Notes: generated by a model from the sequence alone, not told the origin. DNA of 64,000 nt from an uncultured Oceanospirillaceae bacterium (GCA_937136055.1 CAKZOD010000074.1:39631-103630), one strand, 5' to 3'; shown: positions 45,559-55,254, counted from the stretch's first letter. Program-made: numbers and translations.

Positions 45559-45941
45559 ATGTTTGATCACGTAGTATATGGAGTTAGCGATTATGTAGCG
45601 AGTCGGTTTTTTTCCTCAAGGCGCTTGTACCTATTGGTATAACTATTGCTTCAGAGGGCGAGCTGGGAATGGAGCTGTGTTGTCCAAATAGTAATACTAC
45701 GCTGTGTATCCGCAAAGAAGAGACGATTATCCAACACCTACATTTAGCCCTCAAAGCAGATACTCGTGAGCAGGTTGATAATTTCTATAAAGTGGCCATT
45801 AAAGTAGGGGGCTCAATGCAATGGTGCGCCTGGCCTTCGCCCTGATTATCATTCACTGTAGTGGCACATTATTATGCGGCGTTTGTCATTGGGCCTGATA
45901 AGCACAATATTGAATTGGTATGCCATCAAAAAGAAGTATAA
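45559..45941 (+). pseudogene. VOC (glyoxalase-fold) gene broken by frameshifts
   Basis: ATG 45559 begins MFDHVVYGVSDYVASRFF, then a T-run shifts the frame. The next frame reads FLKALVPIGITIASEGELGMELCC and onward to NFYKVAIKVGG, and a later frame gives NGAPGLRPDYHS. A further shift yields HYYAAFVIGPDKHNIELVCHQKEV with TAA at 45939-45941. Joined, it is a typical VOC-fold protein of about 125 residues. At least three indels have destroyed it. A decayed gene directly behind the YoeB toxin suggests relaxed selection here. Confidence 0.85.
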
Positions 45942-46014
45942 AAATAGGATGTTGATTGCGAGCCGCCATAGCCACCCGTTTTTGTTCAAGTGGGTTTATC
46001 GATCATACGCTTTG

Positions 46015-46812
46015 TTATGGCCAAGCTTTGAGACCGTATTTGTTCATAATTTCTTCAAGCCTTCCATTATTCCTAATTCTTATCATTCCTTGATCAAAAA
46101 TTTTAATCAAAGTATCTGATTTTTCAGCACTCTCAGGAAAGCCCGGTTTCGTTAATAGTAATTTTCCCAAATCTCCAGCGAATTCAAATTCATCTGCTAA
46201 GCCATTTTGGGAAGCCGTGTATTTGATAAGTGCTTGTGAATCGTTGAAAGTTTCAACTCGCCCCTTATCAATCATTTTTAGCATACGTAATGTCGCATTG
46301 GAGCCTGATAGAGCATTAACTTTTGCTTTGTCGGAGTGTAAGTAATCATTGTATTCTTTTGAAATTGAAGAGTAGTCGTATGAGACAATGCTGCCAATTT
46401 TTTTACCTTCTAAAGAAGCTACTCCTGTATAACGCCACGTATTCCCTTTTTTTACGACAAATACATTATTCAGCTCAGCGACTTCATGTTCAGGGTATTT
46501 TAGTCCTGGCACTGCCATGGGGACTAAACTTGCACAGAAATCGAAATTTCCGTGAGATGTTTCTTTGAGCGCACGTGAGTAGGGGAACAGGGTAAAGTTT
46601 AATGTGTACCCAGCATGTTCATAAATTTCTCTTTCTATGTCGATAATGAACCCGCTGGGTGTATCTCCCTCAATTAAGAATGGAGGATAGCTAAAATAAG
46701 CAACATTGAGAGTTTGGGTTGAATTAGCATGTGCAGCGCTAAAAGAAAGAACACAGCTTGTTAGAGCAGCAAAACTGAACTTCATAAAAATTGATGCTTT
46801 CCTTTTTGTCAT
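46015..46812 (-). CDS. Orphan family 3 periplasmic amino-acid-type binding protein
   Basis: Periplasmic solute-binding protein of 265 residues with a signal peptide ending near AHANS. The type 2 fold shows the strand LNVAYFSYPPFL, the Asp-Ile-Glu helix SGFIIDIEREIYEHAGY, and VSYDYSSISKEYNDYL in the hinge region. Such proteins feed polar amino acid transporters or act as sensor inputs. No permease or ATPase lies beside it, so it is orphan. The 388-base gap upstream to nspC should hold its promoter. Confidence 0.82.
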   Translation of the reverse strand: MTKRKASIFMKFSFAALTSCVLSFSAAHANSTQTLNVAYFSYPPFLIEGDTPSGFIIDIEREIYEHAGYTLNFTLFPYSRALKETSHGNFDFCASLVPMAVPGLKYPEHEVAELNNVFVVKKGNTWRYTGVASLEGKKIGSIVSYDYSSISKEYNDYLHSDKAKVNALSGSNATLRMLKMIDKGRVETFNDSQALIKYTASQNGLADEFEFAGDLGKLLLTKPGFPESAEKSDTLIKIFDQGMIRIRNNGRLEEIMNKYGLKAWP

Positions 46813-47064
46813 AAACAGACTCCGTACATAGCCGTTCTAATTAACGTGATGATAATTAAAATATTATGGATTGTTCTAATTGGGTTAAGGAATTAAAAAT
46901 AATTTATGGTCCAAAAGTCATGTAACTTAAGGGCGAGACAATGCTTTCTCTAAAATTGTTATATGCATTGCTTTAATGAAGCCTAGTTTGGATTTTTGGA
47001 TTGTCAAAATTACAGGCTATGTTTAACGAAGTATTAGTTCTCTTTTCGTTGATACTGTTAAGGT

Positions 47065-47087
47065 ACGCTCGATTGATTCTCGAGCGT
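47065..47087. terminator. 8-bp hairpin in the nspC downstream gap
   Basis: ACGCTCGA and TCGAGCGT form an 8-bp perfect stem with a 7-base loop, about 115 bases beyond the nspC stop. No U run follows on either strand, so termination is doubtful. Otherwise I see nothing in 46813-47200 except the expected promoter of the binding protein. Confidence 0.4.
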
Positions 47088-47200
47088 TCCCTTTGAACAT
47101 CAACGACTATGCTCAATGTAGTTGTGCAAGGGCACTGCCAGTTTAAGATAATGCTTAAACAAAGTGGAGGCTTACTTGATCGATATTTATGGAGTGATTA

Positions 47201-48382
47201 TCAAGATAAACGCTGCTTAAAATCCTCGTAACCAAAGGCTTTAACAACTTCTAGCTCATCGGTTTGTGAATTCCACAGTGCTAGGGCAGGTAGCTTAGTG
47301 CCATTAAAAGTCGTAGTTTTCACCATAGTGTAATGGGCCATATCTTCAAATACTAAACGCTGGCCAATTTCTAGAGGCTGCTCAAAACTGTAGTCATTGA
47401 TGATATCGCCGGCCAAGCAAGTTAAGCCGCCTAGGCGATAGTTATAGGCGTATTGATCTTTTTCGCCACTGCCTGTGATATCCGGGCGATAGGGCATTTC
47501 TAAAGTATCGGGCATGTGACAGGTTGCAGAAGTATCCAGTAGTGCTTGCTGCCCATCACTTTCGATAATATCTAAAACTTCGGCGCTTAAAATGCCGGTG
47601 CCTATGGCAATCGCTTCACCGGGTTCAAGGTAAACTTGCACTTGATACTGCTCAGAGAACCCTTTGATACGCTTAACGAGGCCCTCAATATCATAGCCAG
47701 GTGCGGTAATATGGTGACCGCCACCAAAGTTGATCCATTGCATTTGGTCTAAAAGATCACCAAATTTTCTCTCGACAGCGCTTAGAGTTCGATCGAGTTC
47801 TGCAAAGCCTTGCTCGCACAATGTGTGAAAGTGCAAACCGCTAATACCCGTTAAGTCTTGGTCAGCTAACTCACTGATACGAATTCCTAAGCGAGAACCG
47901 GGGGCGCAGGGGTCATAAATGGGCACGCTACCTTCAGAGTGTTCAGGGTTGATGCGCAGGCCAAATTCAAGCTCTGGGCGCTTTGTTTGCGCCTCTTGAA
48001 TAATCTCTTGATAGTGCTGCCACTGACTTAAACTGTTAAACACAATATGATCGGCAAAAGCGACTAGTTGAGTTAAGTCTTCCTTGCTAAACGCGGCACT
48101 GTAAACATGCACTTCGTTATCTTTTCCCGGCGCTTGATAGCACTCTTTGCCTAACATAGCTTCGTGTAAACCACTGGCGCAAGTGCCGTTTAAATATTGA
48201 GCGGTTAACGGGCCTAAATGCCACATAGAGAATGCTTTTAATGCTGCTAATACCTTAGCACCACTATCATCAGCAACTTGCTTTAAGATCCCTAAATTAC
48301 GCTCGATAGCCACTTGATCAACAACAAAACAAGGTGAGGGAAGGCGCTGTAAATCAAGCTTAGAAAAATCAGTGAATTGCAT
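47201..48382 (-). CDS. nspC: Carboxynorspermidine/carboxyspermidine decarboxylase NspC
   Basis: PLP-dependent decarboxylase of 393 residues that turns carboxynorspermidine or carboxyspermidine into norspermidine or spermidine. The PLP lysine lies in LAALKAFSMW and the phosphate-binding glycine cluster in INFGGGHHIT. The second active-site half is present as LLDTSATCHMPDTLEMPYRP. It is the terminal step of the polyamine route, downstream of speA and the dehydrogenase on the same strand. ATG 48382 follows a GCGAG sequence. A 250-base gap with heptamer repeats separates it from the dehydrogenase. Confidence 0.92.
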   Translation of the reverse strand: MQFTDFSKLDLQRLPSPCFVVDQVAIERNLGILKQVADDSGAKVLAALKAFSMWHLGPLTAQYLNGTCASGLHEAMLGKECYQAPGKDNEVHVYSAAFSKEDLTQLVAFADHIVFNSLSQWQHYQEIIQEAQTKRPELEFGLRINPEHSEGSVPIYDPCAPGSRLGIRISELADQDLTGISGLHFHTLCEQGFAELDRTLSAVERKFGDLLDQMQWINFGGGHHITAPGYDIEGLVKRIKGFSEQYQVQVYLEPGEAIAIGTGILSAEVLDIIESDGQQALLDTSATCHMPDTLEMPYRPDITGSGEKDQYAYNYRLGGLTCLAGDIINDYSFEQPLEIGQRLVFEDMAHYTMVKTTTFNGTKLPALALWNSQTDELEVVKAFGYEDFKQRLS

Positions 48383-48584
48383 CAATAGCTCGCTAAATTT
48401 TAAGAAGTGGAAAAAGAAAAGATAAAGTTAAGAAAAGCAGCGTTGCAAAAAAGTATTTACAACACTTATTTTAACTCTATGCTGGTTCACAGCCAAGACT
48501 CAGTAACGAGCAAGCAAAGTCTCGAGTTGCGAGTCAAAGAAAAGATCAAATACTGTTAATCAGCTAATCTTGACCTATTATTTT

Positions 48585-48619
48585 CGCAACTCGCAACTCG
48601 CAACTCGCAACTCGCAACT
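48585..48619. repeat. 7-bp tandem repeat, CGCAACT x5, with a facing inverted copy
   Basis: Five perfect copies of CGCAACT end at 48619, 13 bases before the 3' end of the dehydrogenase gene. A GAGTTGCGAG word on the other side (48524-48533) is the exact inverse and could pair with the array. The same GAGTTGCGAG word occurs at 14261. Confidence 0.88.
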
Positions 48620-48632
48620 TAATGATCTTGGT

Positions 48633-49844
48633 TTACTGGTCTAAGTTAAAGCTATCTAGCTCAATAACTTTCCATGGAAGGCCGTGTGCGTTCATGTCAG
48701 CCATGAATCCGTCTGGATCAAACTGCTCAATATTCCAAACCCCCGGCTTCATCCAGTTGCCTTCTAGCATTTGCTTAGCGCCAATCATTGCTGGCACTGC
48801 AGTGGTGTAAGAAATGGCTTGAGAGTTAACCTCTTGATAGCAGGCTTGGTGATCACAAGTGTTGTAGCAGTACACAATACGCTCTTTGCCATCTTTAAGA
48901 CCGCGAACCACAACACCGATACAAGTACGGCCAACAGTGCGTGGGCCAAGAGTTGATGGATCAGGTAGCATTTGAGCGAGTAATTGAATTGGCACGATTT
49001 GCTGGCCGTTGTACTCGATAGGCTCAATGCCTGTCATGCCAACATTACCTAGTACTTCTAAGTGCTTGAGGTAGCTATCACCAAAGCTCATCCAGAACTG
49101 TGCACGCTTAAGACTTGGGTAGTGCTTAGTCAATGACTCGAGCTCTTCGTGGTACATACGATAAATGTTGTATGTGCCAACATCTTCAGGGCAAGTGAAG
49201 CTCGCCTTTTTACTCATTGCATCAGTGGTAACGAATTCGCCGTTTTCCCAGTGGCGACATTCAGCGGTAACTTCGCGAATATTGATCTCTGGGTTGAAGT
49301 TGGTCGCGAATGGGTAGCCGTGATCGCCACCGTTGACATCGATGATGTCTAACTCGTGAATTTCATCAAAGTAGTGCTTAGCAACATACGCAGTAAAGAC
49401 GTTAGTGGCACCTGGATCAAAGCCACTACCTAGCAGTGCGGTTAAACCTGCTTTTTCAAAGCGCTCTTGATACGCCCACTGCCAGTGGTATTCAAATTTA
49501 GCGGTATCTAGTGGCTCGTAGTTCGCTGTATCCATGTAGTGAACACCAGCTTCTAAACACGCATCCATGATGGTTAAATCTTGGTATGGTAATGCTACGT
49601 TGATCACAAGCTTAGGCTTTTCTGCGTTTAGCAGAGTAACTAGCTCAGGTACGTTATCAGCATCCACTTGAGCGGTGCGAATTGTACGGCCCGTTTTTTC
49701 TTTCACTTGCGCCGCAATGGCGATGCATTTTGATTCAGTACGGCTAGCTAGAATAATATCATCAAAGATTTCTGCTACTTGTGCACATTTTTGTGCGACA
49801 ACTCCACCGACGCCACCAGCGCCGATAATCATTACTTTAGACAT
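48633..49844 (-). CDS. Carboxynorspermidine dehydrogenase (saccharopine-dehydrogenase-like)
   Basis: NADPH-dependent enzyme of 403 residues that condenses putrescine or diaminopropane with aspartate semialdehyde to form carboxyspermidine or carboxynorspermidine. The Rossmann motif IGAGGVGGVVAQ is at the N-terminus, followed by the LINVALPYQDLTIMDACLEAGVHYMDTANYE block and the LGSGFDPGATNVF active-site loop typical of this enzyme. It lies between speA (85 bases upstream) and nspC, forming a polyamine operon. Starts at ATG 49844. Confidence 0.9.
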   Translation of the reverse strand: MSKVMIIGAGGVGGVVAQKCAQVAEIFDDIILASRTESKCIAIAAQVKEKTGRTIRTAQVDADNVPELVTLLNAEKPKLVINVALPYQDLTIMDACLEAGVHYMDTANYEPLDTAKFEYHWQWAYQERFEKAGLTALLGSGFDPGATNVFTAYVAKHYFDEIHELDIIDVNGGDHGYPFATNFNPEINIREVTAECRHWENGEFVTTDAMSKKASFTCPEDVGTYNIYRMYHEELESLTKHYPSLKRAQFWMSFGDSYLKHLEVLGNVGMTGIEPIEYNGQQIVPIQLLAQMLPDPSTLGPRTVGRTCIGVVVRGLKDGKERIVYCYNTCDHQACYQEVNSQAISYTTAVPAMIGAKQMLEGNWMKPGVWNIEQFDPDGFMADMNAHGLPWKVIELDSFNLDQ

Positions 49845-49929
49845 AGTTAATCCTTCTTTATTTCTTACAACCTGCTAATCAGGTTAAATCTATATGACGA
49901 TGAGCAGCAATTGGCTGGATCATCTATTT

Positions 49930-51906
49930 TTAGTGCTGCTCACGCTCAAAATAGGTGTAGCCTTGTAGGCTATCTTTGAACGCTTGCAACATACGCTGGC
50001 GCTGAGAAGCGCTGATTCTTTTATCGCGCACCGCTTGTTCTGCGCTGCGCCTAAACTGCTCTAACATCTGCTTGGGTTCGTACTCAACATAACTCAGTAC
50101 ATCGGCAATGCTGTCCCCTTGAAACTCGCGAATAAAGTCAAAATCGCCGTCGCCATTTATTTTAACACTAACCACGTTTGTATCACCAAAGAGGTTGTGC
50201 AGATCCCCTAAAGTTTCTTGATAAGCACCAACTAAAAAGACCCCGATATAATACTCCTCACTGTCATTGAGCTTGTGCAGAGGCAAGGTTTTACGAATAC
50301 CTTGAGGTGATATAAAGCGGTCAATTTTGCCATCGCAATCACAAGTGATATCAGCAATGATTGCTTCGCGTGTTGGCTGTTCGTTTAAGCGTTGTATTGG
50401 CATCACAGGAAAAACTTGTTCAATGGCCCAGATATCAGGTAGTGATTGAAACAAGCTAAAGTTACCGTAGTAAATGTCACATAGTAGCTCAGATAAGTTT
50501 TCCAGCTCTGGTGGAATGCGCTCAATGGTTTTTAGTATTTTGGCGATTTTATCGAGTACAGCTAAGGTAATGTTGTCAGCAAGTGCACGGTCGCGTAAAC
50601 CGACTTGACCACGGCGAAATAGCTCGCGAATCTCATCGCGATAATAAAGAGCGTCGTTGTAGCACTCTTGGAAATTACGCTCATTAACAACGCTGTTGAC
50701 GGCAAATAAATTATGCAGTGTTTCGTGATCACCTTCTTTTAAGGCAGGTGGCAGTGGCTGTGGATCATGGTTTCGCACATCAAGCACGTTAAACAACAAC
50801 ATCGAAGAGTAGGCGACGGTTGAGCGCCCTGATTCGGTGATAATGCAAGGATGAGGCACTTGCTGTGCATCTAAGCTCTCGGCTATCGTTTCTACAATAT
50901 TGACGCAGTATTCATCTAAGCGATAGTTCATACTGTGGGTGCTATTCGTTTTAGCCCCTTCATAATCAACGGCTAAACCGCCACCTAGATCTAAATAGCC
51001 CATTGGTGCACCTTCACCGATTAACTCACCGTAAAAACGACAGGCTTCTTGAACGCCGCTGCGAATATTGCGAATATTCGGGATTTGCGAGCCTAAATGG
51101 CAATGTAATAATTGTAATGAATCGATCATATCCGCTTGTTTTAGCTGTTCAACAACATCTAATAATGCGGTGGTTGATAAACCAAAGATAGAGCGATCAC
51201 CGCTGTCTTCATTCCAGTGGCCATCCACAATCACTGAAGATTTTATACGCACGCCAATCAAAGGTTTAATGTTTAAGGCGCGACTACGCTCTAAAATAAT
51301 CGGTAGCTCAGCAGGTGTTTCTAGTACAAAGAAGCAAGCAATGCCTAGTTCTCTGGCGTACAAACCTAAATCGACAAACTCAGCATCTTTATAGCCATTA
51401 CAGATGATTAAGCTGTTGTGATCACGCAGTTGCGATAGCGCGATGATTAATTCCGCTTTTGATCCCGCTTCTAAACCGTGGTGAAAGCGTCGGCCAAAGT
51501 CTGCAATCTCTTCAATTACGTGGCACTGCTGGTTGACTTTAATAGGGAAAACACCGCGGTATACTCCTTGGTAATCACAACTTTCAATCGCGTTGTGAAA
51601 AGCTTCGTTGAGCTCTTTTATACGCTGATCAAGGACATTTTCAATACGCAAAATAGCTGGCATTTCCATACCGCGCTCACGCATTCCTTTGACGATATCT
51701 AATACCGATACAGCTGTTTTGCTTGTATTAGCATTTTGCGCATCAGGACCTTGTACCGTGACTTCAAGCTCGCCGTTATCACAAATATTGAAATAACCGG
51801 TTCCCCAGTCTTTTACGCCGTACAGTTTTTCACTATCACTGACACTCCAAGAAGCTGGTTGATCGGGAGTTGATGTATTTACAGTACTGGTTTTCAATTT
51901 AGACAT
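49930..51906 (-). CDS. speA: Biosynthetic arginine decarboxylase SpeA
   Basis: PLP-dependent enzyme of 658 residues, the normal length, converting arginine to agmatine and CO2. It shows the SDSEKLYGVKDWGTGYFNI start, the PLP lysine in VFPIKVNQQ, the pyridoxal-phosphate glycine motif LDLGGGLAVDYEG and a late ESGRSTVAYSS. The enzyme usually forms a tetramer in the cytosol or periplasm; no signal peptide is seen here. It leads the speA-dehydrogenase-nspC run. Agmatinase is encoded 21 kb away, so putrescine formation is split from this operon. Confidence 0.94.
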   Translation of the reverse strand: MSKLKTSTVNTSTPDQPASWSVSDSEKLYGVKDWGTGYFNICDNGELEVTVQGPDAQNANTSKTAVSVLDIVKGMRERGMEMPAILRIENVLDQRIKELNEAFHNAIESCDYQGVYRGVFPIKVNQQCHVIEEIADFGRRFHHGLEAGSKAELIIALSQLRDHNSLIICNGYKDAEFVDLGLYARELGIACFFVLETPAELPIILERSRALNIKPLIGVRIKSSVIVDGHWNEDSGDRSIFGLSTTALLDVVEQLKQADMIDSLQLLHCHLGSQIPNIRNIRSGVQEACRFYGELIGEGAPMGYLDLGGGLAVDYEGAKTNSTHSMNYRLDEYCVNIVETIAESLDAQQVPHPCIITESGRSTVAYSSMLLFNVLDVRNHDPQPLPPALKEGDHETLHNLFAVNSVVNERNFQECYNDALYYRDEIRELFRRGQVGLRDRALADNITLAVLDKIAKILKTIERIPPELENLSELLCDIYYGNFSLFQSLPDIWAIEQVFPVMPIQRLNEQPTREAIIADITCDCDGKIDRFISPQGIRKTLPLHKLNDSEEYYIGVFLVGAYQETLGDLHNLFGDTNVVSVKINGDGDFDFIREFQGDSIADVLSYVEYEPKQMLEQFRRSAEQAVRDKRISASQRQRMLQAFKDSLQGYTYFEREQH

Positions 51907-52176
51907 TTACAAGTGCGCTTTACAAAAAAGAGGGGAGTAAAAAAACGAAGCTATCGGTGAATATTATAGGTGTTTTTAATAACAATATCATTGCTCAAAT
52001 AGCGATGAGAATAGGGGCGCATTATCCACTAATTTAGTTAAAGATCAATTCGCGGGATAATATTTTTTCTAGAAAAATTACATATTGAAAACCCCTTTAC
52101 ATAAGAGCTGATTAGCCGTGCGAAAAGGGGAATAACAAAGGGTTAGTAAAGTGCTATTGATGAAAAGCTAATATGC

Positions 52177-52380
52177 CTACAAAGGATAGTAATTTTGGTA
52201 TAGTTTATACAGACCAAAAATAACCAAAGTGATGGCGATTATTTTTAAGAAAGTGCCATATTTGCCGCGCCAGACAACAGCTTCTTCATCACTCTTTCTT
52301 AGTTTCACGACACCAATTGCAGTAAGGTAGCAATAAATACCACCGATAATCGAGATAACCCCATCAAATAGTTCGTACAT
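52177..52380 (-). CDS. Small membrane protein, function unknown
   Basis: A 67-residue product with two hydrophobic stretches, about 7-25 and 45-61, separated by a polar loop (KLRKSDEEAVVWRGKYGTF). The alternation of loop charge and hydrophobic helices supports a real membrane protein. A weak TGAG site precedes ATG 52380. I do not recognise the family. Confidence 0.6.
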   Translation of the reverse strand: MYELFDGVISIIGGIYCYLTAIGVVKLRKSDEEAVVWRGKYGTFLKIIAITLVIFGLYKLYQNYYPL

Positions 52381-52567
52381 AGCCAGTGCTCAAGTTATAA
52401 GTGTTCAAAGTAGAAATATTATCTGCAATGCGCAAATGCTTGTTGTATCTGATACGTTTACATAAGCGTTGCAGTGTAAATTGCTGCACATAATATACTG
52501 ACTGTTAAGGTTTTGCTGGATTAAATTGTTCTTTTTTCTGTTATTAAAATACCTAGGGTACAGAGCG

Positions 52568-53491
52568 TTACAACTCAATAGTGTTAGGTATAAGAGCTTT
52601 TTGTTTGCCAATCAAAATTAGTGCGTAGCTGTGCTCAACAGTCTCATCAGAGAATGGCCTCAATGTGGATTGCCCAGCGCTTAATTGCCAAAGCCAAGTG
52701 CCAGCTCTATCGCTAAAGGTGAGTAAACCCTTACCTCGCAGAATATTGCCGGTTAATTGTGATGCCCATTGGTCAAATTTATGGCTGCTTATGATCTCAT
52801 CACTTTTGAGTACTTTACTTGATAAACCGTGATTGACTAACTGTTCCAAGAGAGGATTTGGCGTTCGGTTAAGAAGAGGTAAATGAAGCACTTGGGAAGG
52901 AGCGGCATGCCCCCAATCAGTAAAAACCTGAGGAGCTTGGCTAAATTGCGCTAAATAATCACTTAGTAAATGCTTGGCATGACAGTCGATCAAGCTCTGT
53001 TTATTGATTAACAGCATATCCGCGGCATCAATTTGCTGGTGGATTAACTGATCAGTGTATGGGTCTTGTGCGTGCTGCATAAGCGCACTGGCATCAACGA
53101 GTACTAAGTTGCCACATGCTTTTAAACGCGGCTCAATGCGGGCGATGTCTTGAATGCGCTTTGGGTTTGCAATACCGCTTGCTTCGATGATGACATGATC
53201 AAATTGTTCAATTTTATCTAACAACAAACCTAAGCCTTGGCTAAAACCTGCGGCTAAGCTGCAACATATACAGCCGTTAGCTAAAGCAATAGTATCGCCA
53301 TTATGCTCAGCAATGAGCTTTTCATCGATGTTTAAAGCCCCAAAATCATTCACTAAAATAGCGTATCTTTGACTCGCTGTTTTGAGCAAGTGATTGATTA
53401 GGCTTGTTTTACCAGCGCCTAAAAAGCCACCGATGACAGTGAAAGGCACCGCTTTTTCAGGGTTTGAAGTGACTTGTAATGGATTACTCAC
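52568..53491 (-). CDS. COG0523/CobW-family GTPase, likely metal chaperone
   Basis: P-loop GTPase of 307 residues. Walker A GGFLGAGKTSLINH (about 21-34) and the metal-binding CICC motif (about 73-76) are present. The guanine-specificity NKxD appears as NKQS. Members deliver zinc or cobalt to client enzymes. It follows the amidohydrolase gene by 24 bases on the same strand, and the client is probably that metal enzyme. GTG 53491 is the likely start, with a weak AAGAGA site. Confidence 0.85.
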   Translation of the reverse strand: MSNPLQVTSNPEKAVPFTVIGGFLGAGKTSLINHLLKTASQRYAILVNDFGALNIDEKLIAEHNGDTIALANGCICCSLAAGFSQGLGLLLDKIEQFDHVIIEASGIANPKRIQDIARIEPRLKACGNLVLVDASALMQHAQDPYTDQLIHQQIDAADMLLINKQSLIDCHAKHLLSDYLAQFSQAPQVFTDWGHAAPSQVLHLPLLNRTPNPLLEQLVNHGLSSKVLKSDEIISSHKFDQWASQLTGNILRGKGLLTFSDRAGTWLWQLSAGQSTLRPFSDETVEHSYALILIGKQKALIPNTIEL

Positions 53492-53515
53492 GTGATTCTC
53501 TTGTTGCTCTTATTA

Positions 53516-55162
53516 TTAATTACGACATGCACTTTGGTGAGGTACGCCAGAGACAATTGTGCCCCAGACGTTAATCTCTTTTAGTGCGTGCTTATCGACT
53601 TGCAAAGGATCGTCATCAAGAACGGCAAAGTCGGCGAATTTGCCAACTTCAATACTGCCTATCAAGTGATCTAGTTTTAGTGTGTAAGCAGCGCCCAGCG
53701 TCAGTGCATGCAGCGCTTGCTCAACTGAAATTTGCTGGGATTGACCGTGAACTACACCACTGCGGCTAATGCGATTCACAGCGCACCAAGCACTAAACAG
53801 AGGGTTAAGAGGGGTTACCGGTGCATCGGAGTGAATTGCCAGTGGTACCTTGTGTTTTAAAGCGCTGGCTGCGGCATTCATGCGCTGTACTCGGTATGTG
53901 CCCATGGTGAGTGCCTTATGTTGGTCAGCCCAATAGTACAAATGGTTGGAAAATAAATTGACGCATAAACCTAGTTTAGCGATGCGTTTATACTGCGCTT
54001 CGCTGGCAAGTTGGCAGTGTTGCAGAGTGTGCCTGTGATCAGCACGTGGATATTGGCTTAGCACATCCTCTAAGATATCAAGTACCAGCTCAATTGCCTG
54101 ATCACCGTTGACGTGGATGTGTAACTGCACTCCCGCTTTGTGATAATCATGGATCATCTGGCGCATAGTTTGTGGCGCTTGTTTCCAGGCACCATTAGCG
54201 ACTCCATTGTGATAGCCAGGCCATTCAAGGCGGGCGGTAAAGCTTTGTATCGAGCCATCGACAATGAGTTTGCAGCTGCCGATATAAAGTTTGTCATTAC
54301 AGTGCTGCTGTGCATCTTGTAAACGCGCTAATCCCTGTTCGATGCTCAGAGTTTCTGCATTTTGTGCCGTATAAAAACGCAGTGGAAAATCATCTTGATT
54401 GCTAACGGTTTTATAGCTCGACATTGAATCGTCATCTAAAGAGGCATAGAGCTCGCTAGCTGTTGTTACCCCAACATTAGTGGCAAGTTTTGCGTATTGC
54501 TCAAGGATGCCAAGGTCGACTTCCCCACAAAGCGGGTTTCCAGTGGCGCGCAATACCGCAAACTGGCTGGCGAGATCACGTAACTCTCCAGTAAGCTGGC
54601 TTTGGGTATTTCGCATTAAGCCTTCAATGTCTAAAGTTTCATTGAGGTTAGCTAAGCCTAGCAGGGCGGAGTTAACATTAATTATATGGCCACTGGCATG
54701 CATCACTAAAATTGGCCGTGTTGCAGAGACTTGATCAAGGGCCCAGCGATCCAGCAGCTTTTGTTGATCTTGCCAAAAAATAGGATCGTATTGCCAAGCG
54801 ATCAATGGTGTTTGTGGGTCAGTTAATAACAGTTCAGCGGCTTTTAAGCGCTCTATCGCTTGCTGTTGATTGATAATCCCCGGCCAGCATTTTCCTTCAG
54901 GATCAAATTGTTGATCGTAACCTAAATAGGTATAACGCCAAGTTTCACCACACATCGCATGACCGTGAGCTTCAACAAAGCCCGGCATCAGCACTTTATC
55001 GCTGAACTGATGATCAATCGGCAAATCCCAGCTTTGCATATCTTGCTCACTGCCTAGAGCAAGAATTTTGCCTTCTTTGATGACTACATGAGTCGCTTCT
55101 GGGTAATCAGGGTTTAAGGTCAATATTTTGCGCGCTGCAAATATTTTGGCTGTTTTAGACAT
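53516..55162 (-). CDS. YtcJ-like metal-dependent amidohydrolase
   Basis: Amidohydrolase superfamily 3 enzyme of 548 residues, the usual size of YtcJ-type proteins. Metal ligands are the HxH of VEAHGHAMCGE, the HRHTLQH block and IHSDAPVTPLNP near the C-terminus. It probably hydrolyses a small amide or cyclic compound in the cytoplasm; no signal peptide is seen. It pairs with the COG0523 GTPase. The peptide ABC transporter upstream may deliver its substrate. Confidence 0.87.
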   Translation of the reverse strand: MSKTAKIFAARKILTLNPDYPEATHVVIKEGKILALGSEQDMQSWDLPIDHQFSDKVLMPGFVEAHGHAMCGETWRYTYLGYDQQFDPEGKCWPGIINQQQAIERLKAAELLLTDPQTPLIAWQYDPIFWQDQQKLLDRWALDQVSATRPILVMHASGHIINVNSALLGLANLNETLDIEGLMRNTQSQLTGELRDLASQFAVLRATGNPLCGEVDLGILEQYAKLATNVGVTTASELYASLDDDSMSSYKTVSNQDDFPLRFYTAQNAETLSIEQGLARLQDAQQHCNDKLYIGSCKLIVDGSIQSFTARLEWPGYHNGVANGAWKQAPQTMRQMIHDYHKAGVQLHIHVNGDQAIELVLDILEDVLSQYPRADHRHTLQHCQLASEAQYKRIAKLGLCVNLFSNHLYYWADQHKALTMGTYRVQRMNAAASALKHKVPLAIHSDAPVTPLNPLFSAWCAVNRISRSGVVHGQSQQISVEQALHALTLGAAYTLKLDHLIGSIEVGKFADFAVLDDDPLQVDKHALKEINVWGTIVSGVPHQSACRN

Positions 55163-55211
55163 TCACTTTATCTCAAAAAGGGTAAAAAAATGCACTTTCA
55201 GCGCTTAATTC

Positions 55212-55254
55212 GCAGCTTCTTTATACTATCGTGAAAGTTATAGTACGAAGCTGC
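55212..55254. promoter_or_regulatory. Nested inverted repeat in the amidohydrolase leader
   Basis: GCAGCTTC/GAAGCTGC form an outer 8-bp arm and TACTAT/ATAGTA an inner 6-bp arm around a 10-base loop. It lies 50 bases upstream of the amidohydrolase start. It could be an operator or a leader hairpin; no U tract follows on either strand. Confidence 0.5.

Noticed and set aside
45874..46119. An 81-codon plus-strand frame after the VOC pseudogene
   Set aside because: Its first part is another frame of the broken VOC gene, and the rest overlaps the binding-protein gene on the opposite strand.
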